Source: an uncultured Methylobacter sp. (GTDB lineage: Bacteria; Pseudomonadota; Gammaproteobacteria; Methylococcales; Methylomonadaceae). From it: DNA of 5,135 bases. The position numbers and the translations under genes were made by a program. A model generated the notes under the pieces. The model did not search any database. It saw only the letters and a program-made list of their open reading frames with translations, and was not told the origin of the DNA. Of the stretch, positions 1 to 5,135 are shown one piece after another. Position 1 is the stretch's first letter. Every line of letters begins with the position of its first letter. The DNA lies in contig CAIKYI010000002.1 in the NCBI GenBank assembly GCA_903831545.1, positions 1 to 5,135 on the forward strand. Reading direction: 5' to 3'.

Positions 1-299
1 ATTGCGATATAAATGGTCGACTGGATTTTGTGCAAAGCGGACCTTTAGGTTCTCAACCCAAAAACCTGGTTCCCTGGTTCTCAGTGCCGAAACGTAAAAA
101 CGCAGACCTGCGCGTCGTCTTTGGTCATTGGTCTTCTTTAGGCTACTATGAAGGATCAAACTGTTACGGGATTGATACCGGTTGTATTTGGGGCGGCCAA
201 CTTACCGCCTTAAGACTGGATGAACCCGTGCAGCGTTTTAGCATTGAATGCCCTGAAACCAGAAAATCCGGTAAAAATTTTCTTACTGTAGCATGTTAA
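1..299 (+). CDS. apaH: Bis(5'-nucleosyl)-tetraphosphatase, symmetrical (ApaH), C-terminal part only
   Basis: The reading frame is open from the left edge (first full codon at base 3) to TAA at 297-299, so about 98 residues of the C-terminal third are present; the family is usually about 270-280 residues. ApaH cleaves diadenosine tetraphosphate (Ap4A) symmetrically into two ADP in the cytoplasm. The fragment begins CDINGRLDF and continues with PWF, then VVFGHW (bases 117-131), whose GH is the last histidine motif of the calcineurin-like metallophosphatase fold, and then IDTGCIWGGQLTALRL (from about base 171), an ApaH signature. A GTG at base 30 is an internal codon, not the start. The N-terminal metal-binding motifs lie outside the window. 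The gene faces folA and its end overlaps the folA end by 17 bp; folA and apaH are also convergent neighbours in E. coli. The identification is firm. Confidence 0.95.
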   Translation, partial: CDINGRLDFVQSGPLGSQPKNLVPWFSVPKRKNADLRVVFGHWSSLGYYEGSNCYGIDTGCIWGGQLTALRLDEPVQRFSIECPETRKSGKNFLTVAC

Positions 300-798
300 G
301 ACTGTTCAATTTTTCCAGCTTTAAAAAACTATAGCTAAATTCGACATCGGGATCGTCACAAATATCTTCCCGCTCTACCTCGTGCCACTGACTGCTATTA
401 AGCTCAGGAAAAAAAGTGTCACCGGTAAACTCCTTATGAATTTGCGTAAGATAGAGCGTATCGGCAACTGGCAACATTGACTGATAAAAATCTGAACCGC
501 CTATGACGAAAATCTCATTGGCATCGTGACAACACGCAAATGCCTTTTCAATATCATTAAAAACCAGACATCCGGTTTCTGTTAAAGGCTGATAAGCAGG
601 ATTCCTGCTGATAATAATATTGAGACGTCCCGGTAACGCCCGGCCTATCGACTCATGAGTTTTTCTGCCCATCAAAATGGGCGCGCCCATGGTTAGTTTT
701 TTAAATTTTTTAAGGTCTGCGGATAAATGCCAGGGCATTTGATTGTTAAGGCCAATGACCCGATTACTGGCCATTGCAACGATAAGTGAAATTTTCAT
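283..798 (-). CDS. folA: Dihydrofolate reductase, chromosomal type
   Basis: FolA reduces dihydrofolate to tetrahydrofolate with NADPH, restoring the cofactor used by thymidylate synthase, and is the target of trimethoprim. The 171-residue protein starts MKISLIVAMASNRVIG, as expected for the family. The active site is clear: P22-W23 and D28 (E. coli W22 and D27), the NADPH-binding GRKTHESIG (44-52) and LPGR (55-58), VIGG (98-101), YLT with T118 (E. coli T113) and GDTFFP (126-131). It is somewhat longer than the E. coli enzyme (159 residues). Part of the excess is a short C-terminal tail, LNSLNMLQ, encoded where the gene runs into the apaH end. The start at 796-798 is preceded only by an A-rich AAAGAAAA stretch, a weak ribosome site. 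The gene is divergent from the asparaginase gene. It resembles an ordinary chromosomal enzyme, not a plasmid trimethoprim-resistance dfr type. Confidence 0.96.
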   Translation of the reverse strand: MKISLIVAMASNRVIGLNNQMPWHLSADLKKFKKLTMGAPILMGRKTHESIGRALPGRLNIIISRNPAYQPLTETGCLVFNDIEKAFACCHDANEIFVIGGSDFYQSMLPVADTLYLTQIHKEFTGDTFFPELNSSQWHEVEREDICDDPDVEFSYSFLKLEKLNSLNMLQ

Positions 799-803
799 AC
801 AAT
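774..803 (+). promoter_or_regulatory. Candidate sigma-70 promoter for the asparaginase-family gene
   Basis: TTGCAA (774-779) and TACAAT (798-803) lie 18 bp apart on the plus strand. TACAAT matches the -10 consensus at five of six positions and TTGCAA matches the -35 at four of six. Transcription would start near 810, about 31 bases before the ATG at 841. The -10 box touches the folA start codon (796-798), so polymerase here could interfere with folA expression. Suggestive only. Confidence 0.35.
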
Positions 804-819
804 TTTCTTTAACTAATTA

Positions 820-847
820 ATTTTACCGGCACATCGTACTATGAAAA
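820..847 (-). promoter_or_regulatory. Candidate sigma-70 promoter for folA
   Basis: Read on the minus strand, TTTTCA (847-842) and TAAAAT (825-820) are separated by 16 bp. TAAAAT matches the -10 consensus at five of six positions and TTTTCA matches the -35 consensus at four of six. Transcription would begin near 813, giving a leader of about 15 bases. The -35 box would overlap the start codon of the asparaginase gene. This is a pattern match in AT-rich DNA, so it is only suggestive. Confidence 0.3.
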
Positions 848-1860
848 AGATACTGGTTGTATTTACCGGCGGAACGATTGGTTCTGTTGCGACTAATTGC
901 ACCATTGATACCTCAGGGTCTGCCTCGTTCAAATTGATCGAGTTGTTTCAACAACTTTATCCAAATCAGCAAAATATTCATTTTGAAACGATACAGCCTC
1001 TACAAATACTAAGTGAGAACCTGGCCCCACCTGCTTGGCAATCCCTAATTACAGCCATAGAATCTGCCCAGCCGGAACTGTTTGACGGCATCATCATTAC
1101 TCATGGCACAGATACACTCGCTTATACCGCTTGTGCCTTAGGTTTTTATTTTAATGCCAGCAAGATACCGATTTTACTGGTTTCCAGTGATTATCCACTT
1201 GAAAATGCCAAAGCCAACGGACTTGAAAATTTTATTTGCGCAGTCGAATTTATCCTGCAAATAAACAAAGCCGGGGTTTTTGTGCCGTACCAAAATCAAC
1301 ACCAAATAACCCAAGTACACAAAGGCACGCGCTTAACCTGTTCTTTACAATTAGGCGGTGATTTTTTTAGCGCCCAAAATAAAAGTTTTATGCAATTTGA
1401 AAATCGGCAATTTTCGTTGCTGAATCAGGCCATCCCTAATACACCAGTTCAAAACACGTTGTTGAAGCCGGTTTTTTCTGATCGCATCCTCATGATAAAA
1501 CCCTATCCAGGACTCGATTACAAGAGCTTTAACCTTAAAAAAGTCGATACTGTATTACATGATTTGTATCATTCCGGAACGGCTTGCACCTCAATGCAAT
1601 GGGGTGAAAACCATTCTCTGCTTGAATTTATCAAACACTGCAAAAAACTGGGCATTAGTGTTCATCTGGCACCGGCAATTAAATCTGCCGATACCTACCA
1701 AAGCACCAAAGCCTTAATTGAACAAGGCGCTGAAATTATCTGGAATATGTCGATCGAAGCGGCCTATGTAAAACTGCTACTGGCCTATGGTAATTTTGAC
1801 GATAAACAGGATATATTTAATTTTATTAACCAGGATATCGCCGGCGAACACATCGATTAA
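841..1860 (+). CDS. Asparaginase-family protein with an altered catalytic site
   Basis: The 339-residue protein has the two-domain fold and length of bacterial L-asparaginases (asparagine to aspartate plus ammonia). The N-terminal domain has TGGTIG (9-14) with nucleophile candidate T12, SEN (58-60) in the substrate-binding position, and THGTDTL (87-93) with T90-D91. A C-terminal domain begins near DRILMIKPYPG (about 215) and ends with the expected AAYVKLLLAYG. No signal peptide is visible, so it is probably cytoplasmic. The oddity is the motif usually read as RGxRxxK: here it is HKGTRLTC (160-167), so the lysine that completes the second catalytic triad is replaced by Cys167. The mobile loop after TGGTIG also lacks a tyrosine. 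The sequence resembles, from memory, a divergent branch of annotated asparaginases (IQPLxILSEN, NGLxNF) seen in Firmicutes and elsewhere. The start fits the family, although no Shine-Dalgarno sequence precedes it. The family is certain; the substrate and activity are not. Confidence 0.85.
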   Translation: MKKILVVFTGGTIGSVATNCTIDTSGSASFKLIELFQQLYPNQQNIHFETIQPLQILSENLAPPAWQSLITAIESAQPELFDGIIITHGTDTLAYTACALGFYFNASKIPILLVSSDYPLENAKANGLENFICAVEFILQINKAGVFVPYQNQHQITQVHKGTRLTCSLQLGGDFFSAQNKSFMQFENRQFSLLNQAIPNTPVQNTLLKPVFSDRILMIKPYPGLDYKSFNLKKVDTVLHDLYHSGTACTSMQWGENHSLLEFIKHCKKLGISVHLAPAIKSADTYQSTKALIEQGAEIIWNMSIEAAYVKLLLAYGNFDDKQDIFNFINQDIAGEHID

Positions 1861-1894
1861 TACCACCGTTTAGTCATTTACCAACTTTCAGTTG

Positions 1895-2509
1895 TTACTC
1901 GGCAATAAAATGATTTTGGTAATCCTCCATTGCTCTCCTGATGACTTCATGCGCTTCTTCACGTCCATAGACATTGGTTATTTCACAATGATTTTTTTCG
2001 CTGGGTAGCTGTTTATAAGTCAGGAAATAGTGTTTCAGACGATTAATATATGACTCGGGGCAATCAGATACATCACTCCATTGACGATAAAACTCGTCAC
2101 CTTTCATGACTGCAATAATTTTGTCATCGGCATCGCCGCCATCCAATAAACGAAACCCGCCTATTGGTATCGCCTGCAAAAGAATATCGCCATGGGTCAC
2201 GCTGCGTTCACTTAAAACACATATATCTAATGGGTCTCCATCACCTTTGGCAACCGGTTTACCTGATTGAGTTGCCGCATATTCTGCAACCCTTTCCGCG
2301 CAATAAGTTTGTGGAATAAAACCGTATAGCGTTGGGACTGTATTGGAAAACTTTTGTGGCCTATCAATTTTCAGATAACCGGTTTCTTTATCAATTTCAT
2401 ATTTAACGGTATCTGACGGAACGATTTCGATGAAAGCAGTAACCACCGACGGGGCACTTTCGCCAGGATTGATACCATGCCAAGGATGGGCTTTGTATTG
2501 TATATTCAT
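1895..2509 (-). CDS. ppa: Family I inorganic pyrophosphatase, long-loop type
   Basis: This soluble enzyme hydrolyses pyrophosphate to two phosphates and so pulls nucleic acid and aminoacyl-tRNA synthesis forward. Active-site residues line up with E. coli Ppa: E28 (E20), K36 in VKYEIDKE (K29), R50 in DRP (R43), Y62 (Y55), GDGDPLD with D90, D92 and D95 (D65, D67, D70), D123 and D128 (D97, D102), K130 (K104), and Y165-K166 (Y141-K142). At 204 residues it is longer than E. coli Ppa (about 176). The excess is an N-terminal segment beginning with HPWHGI (8-13) and about 18 extra residues between Y62 and D90. These mark a distinct subtype of family I that I recall from several other phyla. The gene follows thyA after 38 bp on the same strand and probably belongs to its transcript. 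There is no clear ribosome site before the ATG at 2507-2509. It converges on the asparaginase gene. Confidence 0.96.
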   Translation of the reverse strand: MNIQYKAHPWHGINPGESAPSVVTAFIEIVPSDTVKYEIDKETGYLKIDRPQKFSNTVPTLYGFIPQTYCAERVAEYAATQSGKPVAKGDGDPLDICVLSERSVTHGDILLQAIPIGGFRLLDGGDADDKIIAVMKGDEFYRQWSDVSDCPESYINRLKHYFLTYKQLPSEKNHCEITNVYGREEAHEVIRRAMEDYQNHFIAE

Positions 2510-2547
2510 GAGTGATGGTTTTTTGCTAAAAAAATGGAAGGTGTTTT

Positions 2548-3381
2548 TTACACTGAAATAGACGCTTTGATATGATCATGCGTCTGATAATCAAGGACTT
2601 CGAAATCTTCATACTGGTAATCGAATATCGATGTCGGTTTGCGTTTTATGTTTAAAGTCGGCAGCGCATACGGTTTTCGGGTTAGCTGCAAATTAGCCTG
2701 TTGCTGATGATTTAAATAAAGATGAACATCACCACCCGTCCAGATAAAGTCGCCCACTGCCAAATCGCACTGCTGAGCCACCATGTGCGTCAATAATGCA
2801 TAACTGGCTATATTGAACGGTAAACCTAAAAACGTGTCACAGCTGCGCTGATAGAGCTGACAAGACAGCTTTCCATCAGCCACATAGAATTGAAATAACG
2901 CATGACAGGGTGCCAAAGCCATTTTACCTAGCGCAACATTTTGTTGGGGACTGATACTTTCATCCGGTAAGTCTGCAACATTCCAGGCTGAAACGATAAT
3001 CCGGCGACTATTTGGTGTTTTTTTAATTTGTTCAATAATTTCCTGAATCTGGTCAATATGCCGACCATCGGGCGTAGGCCACGAACGCCATTGATGTCCG
3101 TAGACCGGACCTAGTTCGCCATTCTTATCAGCCCATTCATTCCAGATATTAACCTGATGCCGGTTTAAAAAATCCAGCTTAGTCTCACCTTTCAAAAACC
3201 ACAGTAATTCATAAGCAATTGATTTAAAATGAACTTTCTTTGTTGTAACTAAAGGAAAGCCATCTGCTAACGGAAAACGTAACTGATGTCCGAACAATGA
3301 TAAAGTCCCGCTACCAGTTCGGTCACCTTTTGGGTTGCCTTCAATCAGAATTTTATCGAGTAATTCTAAATATTGTTTCAT
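2548..3381 (-). CDS. thyA: Thymidylate synthase
   Basis: ThyA methylates dUMP to dTMP using methylene-tetrahydrofolate, which becomes dihydrofolate and is recycled by FolA (encoded further left in this window). The 277-residue protein shows R21 in GDRTGSGT, the paired arginines R126-R127 that reach the neighbouring subunit's phosphate site, the nucleophile C159 in [12 protein letters not shown] (E. coli C146), [18 protein letters not shown] (178-195, with R179, D182 and N190), and GGDVHLY (216-222, with H220 and Y222). It is 13 residues longer than the E. coli enzyme. The whole excess lies just before the catalytic loop ([17 protein letters not shown], about 137-153); comparable inserts occur in other proteobacterial ThyA proteins. 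The C terminus, KASISV, resembles the E. coli KAPVAI tail that closes the active site. The start lies 23 bp after lgt; a GGA 11 bases upstream (3393-3395) is a weak ribosome site. lgt-thyA is also adjacent in E. coli. Confidence 0.98.
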   Translation of the reverse strand: MKQYLELLDKILIEGNPKGDRTGSGTLSLFGHQLRFPLADGFPLVTTKKVHFKSIAYELLWFLKGETKLDFLNRHQVNIWNEWADKNGELGPVYGHQWRSWPTPDGRHIDQIQEIIEQIKKTPNSRRIIVSAWNVADLPDESISPQQNVALGKMALAPCHALFQFYVADGKLSCQLYQRSCDTFLGLPFNIASYALLTHMVAQQCDLAVGDFIWTGGDVHLYLNHQQQANLQLTRKPYALPTLNIKRKPTSIFDYQYEDFEVLDYQTHDHIKASISV

Positions 3382-3404
3382 ACACTAACTAATCCGTTAT
3401 AGGC

Positions 3405-4193
3405 TTATTTGGAATACTCTGACTTATATGCAAAATAAAATAATAAAGCGCCGATTACTATCATCGGTGTTGACAGTATCTGTCCCATAGTCACCCAATC
3501 CAAAGCCATATAGCCTAATTGAGCATCAGGCATTCTGAAAAACTCGACAAAAAATCTGAAGCAACCGTAAAAAAACAAGGCTAAACCAGTAGTGGCCATT
3601 ACCGGTCTTGGTTTGCTGGAATACATCCAGAGGATAACAAACAACACTATGCCCTCTAATAAAGCTTCATACAATTGAGAGGGATGACGGGCAAGCATTC
3701 CACCGGTAGGAAAAACCATTGCCCAGGGCACATCGGTTGGTCTGCCCCATAATTCGGAATTGATAAAATTACCGATACGACCCGCACCCAAACCGATAGG
3801 CGCGAGCGGCGCGATAATATCAGTCAATTGCAATAGCGTGCATTGCTGCTTTTTTGAAAAAAACCACATCGCAATAAATACACCCAACATGCCCCCATGA
3901 AAGGACATGCCGCCCTGCCAGATTTTAAACAGAATTATCGGGTTATTTATAAACTCGGAAAAATTATAAAACAGGATATAACCAATCCTGCCGCCCAGAA
4001 TAACGCCGAATGCGCCATAAGTGACCAGATCCTCAATAGCTTCAGGTTTGATCGGCGACCAGGATTGTTCAGCACGTTTTTGTCCCAGAAACCATACCGC
4101 TGCAAACCCGATAAGGTACATCAGACCATACCAATGAATTTTTACTGGTCCCAAGCTTAAAGCGACAGGATCTATTTGAGGAAAGCTCAACAT
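3405..4193 (-). CDS. lgt: Prolipoprotein diacylglyceryl transferase
   Basis: Lgt is an inner-membrane enzyme that moves a diacylglyceryl group from phosphatidylglycerol to the lipobox cysteine of prolipoproteins, the first step of lipoprotein maturation. The 262-residue protein has about seven hydrophobic segments (roughly 20-37, 56-76, 93-112, 120-138, 178-192, 200-219, 230-256). Signatures include IHWYGLMYL (19-27), GGMSFHGGMLG (94-104) with H99 (E. coli H103), the Lgt motif GRIGNFINSELWGRPTD (138-154) with R139 (E. coli R143), HPSQLYEA (170-177), and FRFFVEFFRMPD (212-223) with R213 and E217 (E. coli R239 and E243). The length is slightly shorter than E. coli Lgt (291). The start ATG lies two bases after the gyrB stop, and thyA follows after 23 bp, so gyrB-lgt-thyA is probably one transcript. 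No key residue is missing. Confidence 0.97.
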   Translation of the reverse strand: MLSFPQIDPVALSLGPVKIHWYGLMYLIGFAAVWFLGQKRAEQSWSPIKPEAIEDLVTYGAFGVILGGRIGYILFYNFSEFINNPIILFKIWQGGMSFHGGMLGVFIAMWFFSKKQQCTLLQLTDIIAPLAPIGLGAGRIGNFINSELWGRPTDVPWAMVFPTGGMLARHPSQLYEALLEGIVLFVILWMYSSKPRPVMATTGLALFFYGCFRFFVEFFRMPDAQLGYMALDWVTMGQILSTPMIVIGALLFYFAYKSEYSK

Positions 4194-4195
4194 GG

Positions 4196-5135
4196 TTATA
4201 CGTCCAGATTTGTAACATCCAAAGCATTTTTGACGATAAAATCTCGTCTTGGTTCTACTACATCACCCATCAATGTAGTAAAAATTTCATCGGCTGCAAT
4301 GACATCTTCAATTCTTACTTGTAGTAAACGTCGGTTATTTGAATCCAGGGTGGTTTCCCATAACTGTTCAGGATTCATTTCGCCTAATCCTTTATAACGC
4401 TGGATGTGCTGACCTTTTTTGATTTCTTTCATCATCCATTCAAAAGCCTGTTTAAAGTTGCTGACCGGTTGCTGTCTTTCACCCATTTGCATGAATGAAC
4501 CTTCATTAAACATACCCGCAGTATTTTCTGCATATTGTGCAATATTGTGATAATCCTTGCCGTTAAAAAATGTCGATGGCAAAACAAAGGTTTTGGTTAT
4601 TGCGTGCAGACGTTTGTTAACAACCACCAAAAATTCATTTGCTGATTTATAGTCCAGCTCAATGTTATAGATTGCCTTACTATCGCAATCAACCAACCGT
4701 TGCTCCATCTCGGCAAACCAAGCTGCGAGTTTTTGTTGATCCTGTTTCAGTTCATCACTAATCACATCCATATAGGCAAACTGCTCCAGAAATACTTCAT
4801 CATAACGTCTGGACAAACGATTATTGATGCTGGCTATTTCTGTGAACAATTTAGCCAATTTTTCCAGTCCCTGCCCTTGAATAGGCGGCGCTGATGTATC
4901 AGTAAAAAGCTGAGCTTTATCCAATGCCAGTTGAATCAGATATTCATTCAATTGATTGTCATCTTTAACGTAATGCTCTTGCTTGCCTTTTTTGACTTTA
5001 TACAAAGGCGGCTGGGCAATGTAAATATAGCCTTTTTCTACGATCTCGGGTAATTGGCGATAAAAAAACGTCAGCAACAGGGTTCTGATATGTGAACCGT
5101 CAACATCCGCATCAGTCATAATAATAATACGGTGA
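4196..5135 (-). CDS. gyrB: DNA gyrase subunit B, C-terminal part only
   Basis: GyrB is the ATPase subunit of DNA gyrase, which with GyrA introduces negative supercoils. The gene enters from the right edge in an open frame (HRIIIMTDADVDGSHIR...); the methionine at 5117-5119 is internal, not the start. About 312 codons are visible. The Toprim metal motif DADVD (5113-5099, E. coli D498 and D500) is present, followed by LLTFFYRQLPEIVEKGYIYI and PPLYKVKKGKQ. The conserved tail QRYKGLGEMNPEQLWETT starts near 4402 and LFTTLMGD and EPRR follow. Between these lies the roughly 160-residue extra domain of gammaproteobacterial GyrB, which also separates it from ParE; its sequence differs clearly from E. 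coli. From the MTDAD methionine to the end is 307 residues against 309 in E. coli, so the domain is full length. The ATPase domain and the quinolone-related positions 426 and 447 (E. coli numbering) are outside the window. The gene is followed immediately by lgt. Confidence 0.97.
   Translation of the reverse strand, partial: HRIIIMTDADVDGSHIRTLLLTFFYRQLPEIVEKGYIYIAQPPLYKVKKGKQEHYVKDDNQLNEYLIQLALDKAQLFTDTSAPPIQGQGLEKLAKLFTEIASINNRLSRRYDEVFLEQFAYMDVISDELKQDQQKLAAWFAEMEQRLVDCDSKAIYNIELDYKSANEFLVVVNKRLHAITKTFVLPSTFFNGKDYHNIAQYAENTAGMFNEGSFMQMGERQQPVSNFKQAFEWMMKEIKKGQHIQRYKGLGEMNPEQLWETTLDSNNRRLLQVRIEDVIAADEIFTTLMGDVVEPRRDFIVKNALDVTNLDV
4203..4205 (-). promoter_or_regulatory. Likely lgt ribosome-binding site inside the end of gyrB
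   Basis: Read on the minus strand, TCTGGACG places a GGA core nine bases before the lgt ATG. It lies in the last codons of gyrB. With only two bases (CC) between the gyrB TAA and the lgt ATG, ribosomes ending on gyrB could re-initiate on lgt. The Shine-Dalgarno match is modest, so coupling is an inference from the spacing. Confidence 0.4.

Noticed and set aside
30..299. A separate small gene starting at the GTG at base 30
   Set aside because: The frame is open to the left edge and the upstream residues (CDINGRLDF) continue the ApaH family sequence.
283..798. folA as a mobile trimethoprim-resistance dfr gene
   Set aside because: The protein has the standard chromosomal active-site pattern, sits beside apaH as in E. 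coli, and no integron or insertion-sequence features are nearby.
1882..1894. Short inverted repeat CAACT-TTC-AGTTG between the asparaginase gene and ppa, as a two-way terminator
   Set aside because: The stem is only 5 bp with a 3-base loop, it is AT-rich, and neither strand has a T-run after it. It is too weak to call a terminator.
2510..2547. A and T runs between thyA and ppa as an intrinsic terminator or promoter
   Set aside because: There is no GC-rich hairpin next to the runs and no convincing paired -35/-10 boxes.
3897..4397. Two plus-strand open frames (3897-4160 and 4176-4397) opposite lgt and gyrB
   Set aside because: They lie antisense to well-conserved coding sequence and their translations resemble no family known to me.
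4700..4894. A plus-strand open frame opposite gyrB
   Set aside because: It is antisense to the GyrB extra domain and has no family resemblance or ribosome site.

Overview
The window is a compact stretch of gammaproteobacterial housekeeping DNA: seven protein genes, almost no intergenic space, and no sign of mobile elements, CRISPR or RNA genes. The GyrB C-terminal half carries the long extra domain typical of gammaproteobacteria. The lgt-thyA pair and the convergent folA/apaH pair are arrangements also known from E. coli. The DNA is moderately AT-rich by eye. A methanotroph-type gammaproteobacterium (Methylococcales) is my best guess from the mix of gene subtypes, but this rests on memory and is tentative.

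Layout, left to right. A 3' fragment of apaH (+) enters at the left edge and ends inside the 3' end of folA (-), so the two convergent genes share 17 bp. folA and an asparaginase-family gene (+) diverge from a 42-bp gap that probably holds both promoters. The asparaginase gene then converges on ppa (-) with a 34-bp gap. From the right edge, the minus strand reads gyrB (3' part) -> lgt -> thyA -> ppa with gaps of 2, 23 and 38 bp and no visible terminator between them, so these four are probably co-transcribed, at least in part.

Functionally, thyA and folA form the thymidylate cycle: ThyA turns dUMP into dTMP and leaves dihydrofolate, which FolA reduces. Ppa removes pyrophosphate made by DNA, RNA and aminoacyl-tRNA synthesis. 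GyrB is the ATPase subunit of DNA gyrase, and ApaH hydrolyses the alarmone Ap4A. Lgt starts lipoprotein maturation in the inner membrane.

I found no clearly new biological system. The item most worth a second look is the asparaginase-family protein. It keeps both threonine motifs of the fold but has Cys167 where ordinary asparaginases have the catalytic lysine, so its activity should not be assumed.
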